Shown piece by piece: positions 24,753 to 32,374 of a stretch of DNA of 32,374 nucleotides. The position numbers and the translations under genes are program-made. The notes beneath the pieces are model-generated. The model saw only the letters and a list, made by a program, of their open reading frames with translations, was not told where the DNA came from and did no database searches. The stretch comes from Pleurocapsales cyanobacterium LEGE 10410. GTDB taxonomy: Bacteria; Cyanobacteriota; Cyanobacteriia; Cyanobacteriales; Xenococcaceae. How positions within the stretch are numbered: the stretch's first letter is position 1; every line of letters starts with the position of its first letter. The stretch is taken from the NCBI GenBank assembly GCA_015207195.1, contig JADEXJ010000062.1, positions 1 through 32,374 on the forward strand, in the 5' to 3' direction.

Positions 24753-26377
24753 TTATTCCCATTCAATTGTTCCAGGGGGTTTGGAGGTAATATCATAAAC
24801 TACCCGATTGACTCCCTTGACCTCATTGACGATGCGATTAGATATAGTTTCTAACATCTCGTAGGGAACTCTCGCCCAGTCTGCCGTCATACCGTCCTCG
24901 CTGGTGATAAAGCGCAGCACGATGGGATGAGCATAGGTGCGTTTGTCCCCCATAACCCCAACGCTCCGTATTGGCAAGAGTACGGCAAAAGCCTGCCAAT
25001 AGTCGTGGTATACGCCCTGTTTACTAATTTCATCCCGCACGATGAAGTCAGCATCCCGTAAAATATTTAGTCTTTCGGCAGTAACTTCTCCCACAATCCG
25101 AATCGCCAAACCAGGACCAGGGAAGGGATGACGACGCACAATTTCTTCAGGCAAGCCAATGGCGCGAGCGACGTTACGCACCTCATCTTTGAATAGTTTA
25201 CGCAGTGGTTCGACTAATTTAAAGCGCAGATCTTCTGGTAGCCCCCCACGTTGTGATGGCTTTTTATTTTAACCGCTACTCTTTCTCCTGTTTTGGGATC
25301 AACATTACTATCGGCAGACTCAATTACATCGGGATAGAGGGTTCCTTGAGCCAAATAGTCAAAAGGTCCTAGTTTTTTGGATTCTTCCTCAAAAACCTGG
25401 ATAAATTCATGTCCGATGCGACGACGTTTTAGTTCGGGGTCAGTTACTCCTTCTACTTGTTGGAGAAAGCGATCGCGAGCCATAACATATTCTACAGGGA
25501 TATGAAACTTATGCTTAAAGATTTCTACCAGTCGTTCGGGTTCGCCCTTCCGCATAAATCCCTGGTCGATAAACATACAGGTTAGCTGTTTGCCAATTGC
25601 CCGATGTAGCAGAAAAGCTAAGGTAGAAGAGTCTACTCCGCCAGAAAGAGCCAACAGAACCCGCTTATCACCAACCTTTGCCCGTATATCGCGGATCGAT
25701 TCTTCAACAAAAGCCTCTGTCGTCCAAGTTGGTTCGCATTCGCAGATATGATAAACAAAGTTACGAATTAAGGCGATTCCACCTTCTGAATGTACTACCT
25801 CTGGATGAAACTGTACGCCAAAAAGCCTTTTCTCAGGATTAGAAATGGCAGCACAGGGAGTATTTTTGGTATAGCCTAAAACTGAAAATCCTTGAGGCAA
25901 TTTGATACAGGAATCACCATGACTCATCCACATCGTCGCTCCATGTTCGACATTAGTTAATAAGTCCGTAGGATCTTCAATAAACAATTGCGCTTTACCA
26001 TATTCGCCCAACTTAACTTTCTCAACTGTTCCTCCCAGTTGCTTGACCATAAGCTGCATTCCATAGCACACGCCTAAAACTGGAATACCTAAATTCCAAA
26101 TTTCTGGATCGCATTTGGGAGCATAGTCGTCATATACAGAATTGGGACCACCAGAAAGGATGATGCCTTGGGGATTTATTGCTCGCAGCTTTTGGGCAGA
26201 AGTTCTGTAAGATAATACCTCTGAATAGACCTGAGTTTCTCGAACTCTACGGGCGATCAACTCAGAGTACTGAGAGCCAAAGTCTAAAATAATGATCTTC
26301 TGATGGTCAGTGTTATCAACTAAAGACTTAGGGGCTAAAGTCTCTGTGCTGGAGATCGGTTCTGTCTGAATAGTCAC
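24753..26377 (-). CDS. guaA: GMP synthase (glutamine-hydrolysing), interrupted by a one-base frameshift
   Basis: Converts XMP, glutamine and ATP to GMP. The frame opens at 26377 and encodes the class I amidotransferase domain ([10 protein letters not shown], nucleophile Cys104 in [19 protein letters not shown]) and the ATP-pyrophosphatase loop [11 protein letters not shown]. It continues to HHNVGG (residue 379), then leaves frame and stops at 25214. The expected continuation [21 protein letters not shown] is in the next frame, which runs through [14 protein letters not shown] to the normal C-terminus KPPGTIEWE at 24753. The break lies at a run of six G (complement at 25242-25247); seven would restore a 541-residue enzyme of normal length. 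The remaining sequence is otherwise perfectly conserved, so this is a sequencing error, a fresh mutation or slippage, not old decay. Confidence 0.93.
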
Positions 26378-26513
26378 TGGATTTTAAGAAGTCGGGGTAG
26401 GTAACAAACTGTAAAGAATTTTGGTTTTTAACGCCAATTTTGAAGCTAACAAGTTAAGATTTTGCTGGAATATAGTCTCTTTGACAGATGACATATTAAA
26501 TATTCTTAATACA

Positions 26514-27611
26514 TTAGCATAAGTCAGATAGTAAAAGCATCGCGTTATTGCTTTTTTTGATAATTCGGCGACGGCGATCAAATAGCACAGAGCCAATACG
26601 CAGTTTTTGTTCGGTGTATTTATAGATATATTCTTGAGACTTCAAATCGATCGCCCTGGCAAGCTCCTCATAGACTAGATCGACCAAATTAGTTCTCTTC
26701 TCTTGGAACTCAATTTTCCGCAACAAATTTAGAGCAGATTCAGTGGTAGAACAGTTGAAGATCTGCTCGATTTGAGATTGTGGTAAACCAAGTCTGGCAC
26801 AGTAGGCAGTAAAAATTTCTAGTCTGCCATCAGCAAGGTGGTTGTGAGTATGAAAAATACCTCCTGCTAGCTTGATTAATTTACCATGATAGCCAAACAG
26901 CAAGATAGACTCGATCTCGGCAGCCCCTGCGGTAACTAACATTGACCCCAACCAATTGGCAGTTTTGATAATTCTTTGAGGATCGATGCCCGATTTCTGT
27001 GCCAAGTCGATGCCATTTTCGCCGATACAAAATACTAAAGAATTGAACCTCGCTGCTTTTGCTTTAATTTGCATCTGATATGCTTCTAGCTGACTTGGGG
27101 CGATCAATGGCTGAACAATTCCTGTCGTTCCTAATAAAGATAGTCCTTCGACTACACCAAAAGCCTCGTTGGAAGTACGTTTAGCTAGCCTTGTGCCTTC
27201 AGGCAAGATGATAGTTACTAAGATGCTTTCATTGCTTTGTAGTAGGGGTCTGAGGTTTACCTCAATTAACTCTTGAGCATAACTATAAATTGCTGCTTGA
27301 CGATCGCTTTGCCTACCTATTCCTTCGCCCCCTTCAATGGTGATTTGCTTTGCAGATGAATCACTCAGGCTGACTTTTGCCCAGACAGGAGTATTACGAG
27401 TCAGATCTAAATGATCTCCAGGATCGCTACGAGTTATGGCGATCGCCGAATGGTCATCGATTTTAGCCACCTGTTCTATGTCAAGATCTACCTGTCGCGC
27501 TGGCTTGATTAAACTTACAGTGACGGTATGAGCAGGTTGTTGATGAAGATGATGTAAAGCAGCGATCGCGCTGGCGCAGGCAAAAACGGGTAGCGTATAT
27601 CCAGTAGTCAT
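26514..27611 (-). CDS. cbiD: Cobalt-precorrin-5B C1-methyltransferase
   Basis: Methylates C1 of the corrin ring in the anaerobic (early cobalt) route to cobalamin. At 365 residues it has the usual length. Family signatures are the opening TTGYTLPVFACASAIAAL, DPGDHLDLTRNTPVWAKV, the Gly-rich GGEGIGRQSDRQAAI, TIILPEGTRLAKRTSNE, GLSLLGTTGIVQPL and GYHGKLIKLAGGIFHTHNHLADGR. Cyanobacteria make pseudocobalamin by this route. It sits 136 bases ahead of guaA on the same strand, so co-transcription is possible; the gap holds no clear terminator. No cobalamin riboswitch was recognised in the 165 bases upstream. Confidence 0.95.
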   Translation of the reverse strand: MTTGYTLPVFACASAIAALHHLHQQPAHTVTVSLIKPARQVDLDIEQVAKIDDHSAIAITRSDPGDHLDLTRNTPVWAKVSLSDSSAKQITIEGGEGIGRQSDRQAAIYSYAQELIEVNLRPLLQSNESILVTIILPEGTRLAKRTSNEAFGVVEGLSLLGTTGIVQPLIAPSQLEAYQMQIKAKAARFNSLVFCIGENGIDLAQKSGIDPQRIIKTANWLGSMLVTAGAAEIESILLFGYHGKLIKLAGGIFHTHNHLADGRLEIFTAYCARLGLPQSQIEQIFNCSTTESALNLLRKIEFQEKRTNLVDLVYEELARAIDLKSQEYIYKYTEQKLRIGSVLFDRRRRIIKKSNNAMLLLSDLC

Positions 27612-27776
27612 TTAAAAATGTATTCAGATTTCTAATATTTAATTCCTTGTTGGCGTGGCGATCGCTATTGGCAGAGTAAGTTTGATTGATAATTTATATC
27701 TCGTTAGCCAAATAACTAACCACGTTTTGAATTATTATCGAGAATTAGATAGCAACCGATTGCAACAACAATAACT

Positions 27777-27983
27777 ATGGGTAGAAAAGCCAAACTCAAA
27801 AAAACGCGAAAGCACGAAATAGCTACTACCAAGCCCAAGAAAAGATACGATGAAACTCAGTTTGTCAAACAGTTTGAAAAAATGGGTTATCAACTAAAAA
27901 TCGATCCACAACTACAGCTTAAAACAAACCGAGGGAACATCTCTCCTGAAATTCCCCAGGATACAATTGAACCCCAGCTCTAA
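27777..27983 (+). CDS. Small basic conserved cyanobacterial protein
   Basis: A 68-residue protein starting MGRKAKLKKTRKHE, a Lys/Arg-rich opening seen in a small cyanobacterial family that I recall by pattern but not by name. After it come YDETQFVKQFEKMGYQLKI, a likely helix, and a polar tail. No membrane segment or signal peptide. The basic head suggests RNA or ribosome contact; this is inference. It is divergent from cbiD. Confidence 0.65.
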   Translation: MGRKAKLKKTRKHEIATTKPKKRYDETQFVKQFEKMGYQLKIDPQLQLKTNRGNISPEIPQDTIEPQL

Positions 27984-28198
27984 AAATTATCTATTTAAGT
28001 CTAAGAGCCTGTTGGTAAAATAATTGAAGTTTGAGCTTTTTTGCTTAACAATAGTAAGACTGGCAAGGGCTTTTTTAGCAGCAACCATAAATTATGAAGG
28101 TAAAGGAAGCAATCTGCTACTACATAATTATTTATTAGTCTTGAGATCGTTGTTGAAAAATTTGCCCAATTTCTTTGTCTTATCATTGGCACAATATA

Positions 28199-28849
28199 AT
28201 GCACACTTTCAGTAAAACAGATAACCTAGCTATTCCTCTAGATAAAATTCGCTACAACGACCAAGGATTAGTACCAGCGATCGCCCAAGACTATCTTGAC
28301 GGTACAGTCTTGATGATGGCGTGGATGAATAGAGAGTCCTTAGCCAAAACCATAGAAACCCATGAAGCATGGTATTGGAGCAGATCCCGCCAGGAATTGT
28401 GGCACAAGGGCGCAACCTCTGGGCATATCCAAAAGGTGCGAGGGTTACGTTATGACTGTGATAGTGATGCGCTGTTAATTACTATCGAGCAAGTTGGCGA
28501 TATTGCTTGCCATACAGGAGAACGGAGCTGTTTTCATCTTACCTCAGATCATACTAAAGCTGCTCCTCCTGCCGATACCTTATCAGAAGTTTATCGAGTT
28601 GTTCGCGATCGCCTGGCTCATCCTACAGAGAGTTCTTACACCTGTAAATTATTTGCGGGAGGGGATAATAAAATTCTCAAAAAAATCGGCGAGGAATCGG
28701 CGGAAGTAGTTATGGCTTGTAAGGATGATGACAGACAAGCGATCGCCTCGGAAGTAGCCGACTTGCTATATCACACTTTAGTCGCCTTAGCTTATCATCA
28801 GGTAGATATTCGCGATGTTTATCGGCAGCTACAGTCAAGACGAGGTTGA
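28199..28849 (+). CDS. hisIE: Bifunctional phosphoribosyl-AMP cyclohydrolase / phosphoribosyl-ATP pyrophosphatase
   Basis: Carries out steps 2 and 3 of histidine synthesis. The ATG at 28199 is preferred over a TTG at 28175; it gives 216 residues, the usual fused length. The cyclohydrolase half (about 10-120) has [15 protein letters not shown]-like [15 protein letters not shown], the metal-binding DCDSDALL and the Cys pair CHTGERSCF. The pyrophosphatase half (about 130-216) has [20 protein letters not shown], the acidic [11 protein letters not shown] and [12 protein letters not shown]. Both active sites look intact. It is not beside other his genes except hisS 27 kb away, as expected for the scattered his genes of cyanobacteria. 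It is convergent with the lyase gene, with a 32-base gap. Confidence 0.95.
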   Translation: MHTFSKTDNLAIPLDKIRYNDQGLVPAIAQDYLDGTVLMMAWMNRESLAKTIETHEAWYWSRSRQELWHKGATSGHIQKVRGLRYDCDSDALLITIEQVGDIACHTGERSCFHLTSDHTKAAPPADTLSEVYRVVRDRLAHPTESSYTCKLFAGGDNKILKKIGEESAEVVMACKDDDRQAIASEVADLLYHTLVALAYHQVDIRDVYRQLQSRRG

Positions 28850-28881
28850 TTTAACCGACGGTCATAGCAGAGGTAGCTTGT

Positions 28882-29409
28882 TTATTCTTGATTCTGTTCT
28901 TTTGGCGGTGCTTTACGAATTTCTGAGTAGAAAGAAGTTTGTTTTTTTCCGTCGCGATATTTAACTACGGTGGTACGCATTTTAAAATTGTCACTAGCAA
29001 ACCACTGACGCTCCTCGGCGTACATTTCATCAGTTTCTACAATCAAAGTAAGAGCCTGATCTTCACCTAAAACATAACGACCCCAGATTTCTGTATCTTG
29101 AGGACGAATCAATTTTCCCGTATGATCGCCGTCTAGATTGCCAACTAAAATAATGCTGGCAGAACCTACTTGTTTAGTTTTGCCCCAGTCTACAGAGTTG
29201 TCCCAACTTTGCACTGTACCCCCAACAACTAAATTAGGATCTAAATGATTCTGCTGACACAGCTTTAAGGCTCTAGGATCGTCTGGCGGAATAAACTCAA
29301 TAGTGAGGTCTGCCTTGCTACTATCTGTTTGGTTTTCACTCAGGAAGTAGTTAGTACGTTGACTAAACCATCTACCCGCACTTAAATTTAGAAATTTTTG
29401 TAGGTTCAT
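28882..29409 (-). CDS. Phycobiliprotein lyase, CpcS/CpcU (CpeS) family
   Basis: Attaches phycocyanobilin or a related bilin to cysteines of phycobiliproteins for phycobilisome assembly. The fold is a lipocalin-like barrel of about 175 residues, as here. Family motifs: LSAGRWFSQRTNYFL (about 9-23), VQSWDNSVDWG, GRYVLGEDQALTLIVETDEMYAEE and WFASDNFKMRTTVVK. C-terminal SFYSEIRK closes the domain. Which member it is (CpcS, CpcU or CpeS-like) is not settled: a CpcU partner works as a heterodimer with CpcS in some species. The gene is not in a phycobilisome operon here. Confidence 0.85.
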   Translation of the reverse strand: MNLQKFLNLSAGRWFSQRTNYFLSENQTDSSKADLTIEFIPPDDPRALKLCQQNHLDPNLVVGGTVQSWDNSVDWGKTKQVGSASIILVGNLDGDHTGKLIRPQDTEIWGRYVLGEDQALTLIVETDEMYAEERQWFASDNFKMRTTVVKYRDGKKQTSFYSEIRKAPPKEQNQE

Positions 29410-29514
29410 GATTATATTGTCTGGTCAATCTAGAGAAATCTTCTAAAACTATTCTCCTTATTTAATTGAACATATCTTGGTTTTATTGGCAACACTGCCA
29501 TATTCTGGAAATTT

Positions 29515-30009
29515 ATGAATAGCCAACAAAATTATCCGACTTCCGTTACCAACTTGCCTTCCTTAGGACTAACTTTAGATATTTTGCTCAATCGGCAGGA
29601 AAAAGATTGGGGTTGTTTTAAAGTAGTCAAAGAAGGAGAATTCTATGCTTTGTATATTCCAACTTTAGACAGCTTTAAACTATACAAAAATCCTAAAAGT
29701 GAAAATTATAAAGGATATTGGCGCGACTCCCGATTGGAGACTTTACCCGACATAAAAAGCCGAGATGAAAAACCCGATCTCTTTCTGCGCAACCGTAGTA
29801 AACAGATCGAGGAAAAGAAATCTCGGACGACTATTCGCAAAAAACAGCGCATTATCGATGTTAAGTATCGCTACAATCCCTGTCCAGAAATCTATCGCCT
29901 CAATCAAATGATTGCCAAAATGTTACGCGATCGCCTTGCCAGCAACATTACCTTTTCACCTGCCGAAGAAATCATGCCTTTAGTTTTGGCGACTGAGGTA
30001 GAAGATTGA
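29515..30009 (+). CDS. Hypothetical protein, 164 residues, no recognised family
   Basis: I do not recognise it. The first 80 residues read like a compact mixed alpha/beta fold (SLGLTLDILLNRQEKDWGCF, EGEFYALYIPTLDSFKLY). A strongly basic, charged segment follows (about 95-120, KQIEEKKSRTTIRKKQR). The end (about 125-164) holds YNPCPEIYRLNQMIAKMLRD and is mostly helical. There is no signal peptide or membrane helix, so the protein is cytoplasmic. Base composition and the HIP1 site inside (about 29927) match its neighbours, so no sign of recent transfer. It is divergent from the phycobilin lyase (105-base gap) and 92 bases ahead of mtnP. Confidence 0.75.
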   Translation: MNSQQNYPTSVTNLPSLGLTLDILLNRQEKDWGCFKVVKEGEFYALYIPTLDSFKLYKNPKSENYKGYWRDSRLETLPDIKSRDEKPDLFLRNRSKQIEEKKSRTTIRKKQRIIDVKYRYNPCPEIYRLNQMIAKMLRDRLASNITFSPAEEIMPLVLATEVED

Positions 30010-30101
30010 ACGATCTGATAAGGCTGTTTACAATTATCGAATAGCATTACTTAGTTTGAGTCGCTAAAATAATCGAGCAGAATGATAGACTTGGCAGATT
30101 T

Positions 30102-30974
30102 ATGGTAGAAGCAAAAATAGGCATCATTGGCGGTAGTGGTCTATATCAAATGGATGCCCTCAAAGACGTTCGAGAAATAGAGCTATCTACGCCTTTTGGC
30201 GATCCTTCCGATGCCATAATTGTTGGTCAGCTAGAAGGGGCTACGGTGGCTTTTTTGGCTCGTCATGGGCGCAATCATCACCTGATTCCCACTGAATTAC
30301 CCTTTCGCGCTAATATTCACGCGATGAAACAATTGGGGGTAGAGTATCTTATTTCTGCTTCTGCTGTAGGATCTCTTAAGGAAGCAGCTAAACCTTTAGA
30401 CATCGTAATTCCCGATCAATTTATCGATCGCACTACAAATCGCGTATCTACCTTTTTTGGTGAAGGATTGGTAGCCCACATTGCCTTTGGCGATCCTGTT
30501 TGTCCTAACTTGGCTGAGGTTTTGGCTGATGCTGTGCAATCTCTAAACCTGCCTGAAACTAGTCTGCATCGCGGTGGAACTTATGTATGTATGGAAGGAC
30601 CCGCATTTTCTACTAAAGCCGAATCCCAGCTCTATCGTAGCTGGGGAGCAACTGTTATAGGTATGACTAATGTACCAGAAGCTAAATTGGCTAGAGAAGC
30701 GGAAATTGCTTATGCTACTCTGGCTTTAGTTACAGACTATGATTGCTGGCATCCCGACCACGATAGCGTTACGGTGGAAATGGTGATTGCCAACCTCCAG
30801 CGTAATGCTATTAATGCCCAACAAGCAATTCAGGCAACCGTCAAACGCCTGAACGCCAGCCCTCCAGAATCAGCAGCCCACTCAGCTTTGAAATATGCGA
30901 TCTTAACTCCCCCCGATAAAATTCCCGACCAAGCTAAAGAAAAACTAGAATTATTAATTAAAAAGTATCTGTAA
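30102..30974 (+). CDS. mtnP: S-methyl-5'-thioadenosine phosphorylase
   Basis: Splits methylthioadenosine, a by-product of polyamine and other SAM-using reactions, into adenine and methylthioribose-1-phosphate. At 290 residues it matches the MTAP subfamily of type I nucleoside phosphorylases. Visible are [15 protein letters not shown], the phosphate-site [37 protein letters not shown] and [16 protein letters not shown], with the base-site Asp in [15 protein letters not shown] rather than GMS/TxxPE of purine phosphorylases supports MTA specificity. The ATG at 30102 opens [13 protein letters not shown], the standard start. The exported NTF2-like gene follows 18 bases later. Confidence 0.95.
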   Translation: MVEAKIGIIGGSGLYQMDALKDVREIELSTPFGDPSDAIIVGQLEGATVAFLARHGRNHHLIPTELPFRANIHAMKQLGVEYLISASAVGSLKEAAKPLDIVIPDQFIDRTTNRVSTFFGEGLVAHIAFGDPVCPNLAEVLADAVQSLNLPETSLHRGGTYVCMEGPAFSTKAESQLYRSWGATVIGMTNVPEAKLAREAEIAYATLALVTDYDCWHPDHDSVTVEMVIANLQRNAINAQQAIQATVKRLNASPPESAAHSALKYAILTPPDKIPDQAKEKLELLIKKYL

Positions 30975-30992
30975 ATCAGCAGAATTTGTACC

Positions 30993-31475
30993 TTGGTAAA
31001 TCAACGTAACCTCAAACAAAAATATTCTGGTCTGCTGCTTGTTGCTGGATTATTGATCGCTATAGCAGTTAATACTGTCTTGGTGCAGCCAACCACGGCT
31101 GATTCTTTATCGATGAACACTAAAGAGCAAATAGCCGAAATGGTTATTAGACAGGCTAAGGCTTGGGAACAACAGGACGCTGAGGCGATCGCCAACGATT
31201 TTGCTCAAGACGCAATTTTTATTGCTGCGGGTTTTAAGTTTGAAGGTAAACAGCAGATCGAACAAGCAGCACGAGATTATTTTAAACAGTTCGAGCGTAC
31301 CGAGGTAGAAATCAAGCGCGTAATTATTAGCGATCGCCAAGGTGCTGTGGAATGGGACTGGCGCGATTTCAATCGTCAGACTGGCAAAGAAGGCTATGCC
31401 GAAGACGCAATTATTTTTGAACTAGAAGATGGAAAAATAGTTTATTGGCGAGAATACATTGAAAAGAAAAAATAG
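30993..31475 (+). CDS. Exported SnoaL/NTF2-like protein (DUF4440 type)
   Basis: A 160-residue protein with an N-terminal hydrophobic segment (about 12-32, SGLLLVAGLLIAIAVNTVLV) that is either a signal peptide or an anchor, then an NTF2-like alpha+beta domain (about 45-158). Typical stretches are AEMVIRQAKAWEQQDAEAIANDF, AIFIAAGFKFEGKQQI, GAVEWDWRDFNRQTG and IIFELEDGKIVYWREYI. This fold forms a cone-shaped pocket used by enzymes and binding proteins alike, so the role is open. The TTG start at 30993 is poor; no in-frame ATG precedes the hydrophobic segment. The 18-base gap suggests co-transcription with mtnP. Confidence 0.8.
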   Translation: MVNQRNLKQKYSGLLLVAGLLIAIAVNTVLVQPTTADSLSMNTKEQIAEMVIRQAKAWEQQDAEAIANDFAQDAIFIAAGFKFEGKQQIEQAARDYFKQFERTEVEIKRVIISDRQGAVEWDWRDFNRQTGKEGYAEDAIIFELEDGKIVYWREYIEKKK

Positions 31476-31557
31476 CATTATAAGTAATTCTTATGTTTAT
31501 TATTATTAATCACAATGTAATATAGCTTGATAAAGTAGAAATACTTAGCTATTATTG

Positions 31558-31586
31558 TTTACATAGGCTGAAAAACACATTATTTT
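31558..31586 (+). promoter_or_regulatory. Candidate psbA promoter
   Basis: TTTACA (31558-31563), a 17-base spacer, then TATTTT (31581-31586). A start near 31593 would give a leader of about 56 bases. TTTACA-type -35 boxes are seen at other cyanobacterial psbA genes. Confidence 0.5.
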
Positions 31587-31599
31587 ATTTTGTTTCCAG

Positions 31600-31622
31600 T
31601 CTAGTTCTCAAAAGAACCTAGA
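31600..31622 (+). promoter_or_regulatory. Hairpin and AU-box in the psbA leader
   Basis: TCTAGTTCT pairs with AGAACCTAGA around the loop CAAA with one bulged C. It is followed by the AU-rich TAAATAA at 31627-31633, similar to AU-boxes reported in psbA leaders. No Shine-Dalgarno precedes the ATG. It may set mRNA stability or light-dependent translation; this is inference. Confidence 0.45.
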
Positions 31623-31648
31623 AAACTAAATAACGCAATTATAAACAC

Positions 31649-32374
31649 ATGACAACTACTTTACAAACACGCGAAACTCGCAGTGCTTGGGAGAACTTCT
31701 GTCAGTGGATCACTAGCACCAACAACCGCATCTACGTCGGTTGGTTCGGTGTTCTCATGATCCCTACACTCCTAGCAGCAACCACTTGTTTCCTAATCGC
31801 CTTTGTTGCAGCACCTCCTGTTGACATCGACGGAATCCGTGAACCCGTAGCAGGTTCCTTACTCTACGGAAACAACATCATCTCTGGTGCAGTAGTACCT
31901 AGTTCCAACGCCATTGGTCTACACTTCTACCCCATTTGGGAAGCAGCTTCCCTAGACGAGTGGTTATACAACGGTGGACCTTACCAGTTGATCATCTTCC
32001 ACTTCTTGATCGGTGTATTTAGCTACCTCGGTCGTCAGTGGGAACTATCCTACAGACTAGGAATGCGTCCTTGGATTTGTGTAGCATACAGTGCTCCCGT
32101 ATCCGCAGCGACAGCAGTATTTCTAATCTATCCTCTAGGACAAGGATCCTTCTCCGATGGAATGCCTTTAGGAATCAGTGGTACCTTCAACTTCATGTTA
32201 GTGTTCCAAGCAGAACACAACATCTTGATGCACCCCTTCCACATGTTGGGAGTAGCAGGTGTCTTTGGTGGTTCACTATTCTCTGCAATGCACGGTTCAC
32301 TAGTAACCTCATCTTTGGTACGTGAAACAACCGAAACCGAATCGCAAAACTACGGTTACAAATTCGTACAAGAA
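31649..32374 (+). CDS. psbA: Photosystem II D1 protein, 3' end beyond the window
   Basis: Reaction-centre core protein holding P680, pheophytin, Q(B) and most ligands of the Mn cluster. It opens with the ATG at 31649 ([18 protein letters not shown]). 242 of about 360 codons are present and the frame is open to the window end. Known landmarks fall at their standard numbers: Tyr161 (Y(Z)), Asp170 and Glu189 (Mn ligands), His190, His198 (P680) and His215 (Q(B)/iron side). Residue 130 is Gln (GRQWEL), the D1:1-type state, not the Glu130 of high-light D1 forms. Codons are biased to AAC, TTC and ATC more than in neighbours, as expected for a very highly expressed gene. It is downstream of the NTF2-like gene with its own promoter. 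Confidence 0.99.
   Translation, partial: MTTTLQTRETRSAWENFCQWITSTNNRIYVGWFGVLMIPTLLAATTCFLIAFVAAPPVDIDGIREPVAGSLLYGNNIISGAVVPSSNAIGLHFYPIWEAASLDEWLYNGGPYQLIIFHFLIGVFSYLGRQWELSYRLGMRPWICVAYSAPVSAATAVFLIYPLGQGSFSDGMPLGISGTFNFMLVFQAEHNILMHPFHMLGVAGVFGGSLFSAMHGSLVTSSLVRETTETESQNYGYKFVQE

Noticed and set aside
26384-26596. 70-codon minus-strand ORF overlapping the cbiD 3' end
   Set aside because: Shares its first part with cbiD in another frame and spans the cbiD-guaA gap without any family signature.
27612-27776. Cobalamin riboswitch ahead of cbiD
   Set aside because: No B12-box or folded core could be recognised, and the gap is too short for a typical element plus promoter.
28001-28215. Two opposing ORFs of 60-67 codons before hisIE
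   Set aside because: Mutually overlapping in opposite frames, no family, overlap the real hisIE start.

Overview
The window is cyanobacterial chromosome. The clearest marker is psbA (photosystem II D1), which runs off the right edge. Others are a phycobilin lyase of the CpcS/CpcU type, a ferredoxin-dependent 8-vinyl reductase (bciB), a cytochrome b6f cofactor-assembly protein (CCB1-like), an SLH-domain porin, the cyanobacterial families DUF3155 and TIGR02450, and the palindrome GCGATCGC (HIP1) recurring through most genes. The moderate AT content, short operons and many single-gene units fit a unicellular or baeocyte-forming freshwater or marine lineage, but the genus cannot be fixed from sequence alone.

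Layout, left to right. 1-1763: the start of a probable transposase gene cut by the left edge, hisS, and a decayed ABC-transporter ATPase remnant. 1911-2177: a small Trp-rich protein, divergent from an exopolysaccharide export pair (outer-membrane OPX protein and a Wzc-like tyrosine autokinase, 2246-6290). 6340-7347: a CCB1-like gene and a convergent DUF3155 gene, separated by a bidirectional terminator. 7635-9982: a Hik2-like sensor kinase followed by a glycosyltransferase. 10183-12741: gyrA. 13089-16256: two signalling genes, a REC-GAF-GGDEF diguanylate cyclase and a membrane Ser/Thr kinase with an outer PsbP-like domain. 16317-21575: three minus-strand genes, lysC with four ACT domains, a porin and a Gfo/Idh/MocA oxidoreductase. 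22013-23407: bciB and a tiny candidate ORF. 23434-27611: three minus-strand genes, a trypsin-like protease, guaA broken by a one-base frameshift, and cbiD. 27777-31475: a small basic protein, hisIE, a phycobilin lyase (minus), an unknown 164-residue protein, mtnP and an exported NTF2-like protein. 31649-32374: psbA, incomplete at its 3' end.

Most of this is housekeeping metabolism (His, Asp-family amino acids, GMP, cobalamin, methylthioadenosine salvage) mixed with photosynthesis and signalling genes. No tRNA, rRNA, CRISPR array, phage or defence island was seen. I do not see a convincing undescribed multi-gene system. The best leads are the guaA frameshift in a G run, the protease with a perfect EF-hand loop beside its catalytic His, and the c-di-GMP / Ser-Thr kinase pair with a PsbP-like outer domain. 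The ABC remnant and the unknown 164-residue protein are weaker leads.
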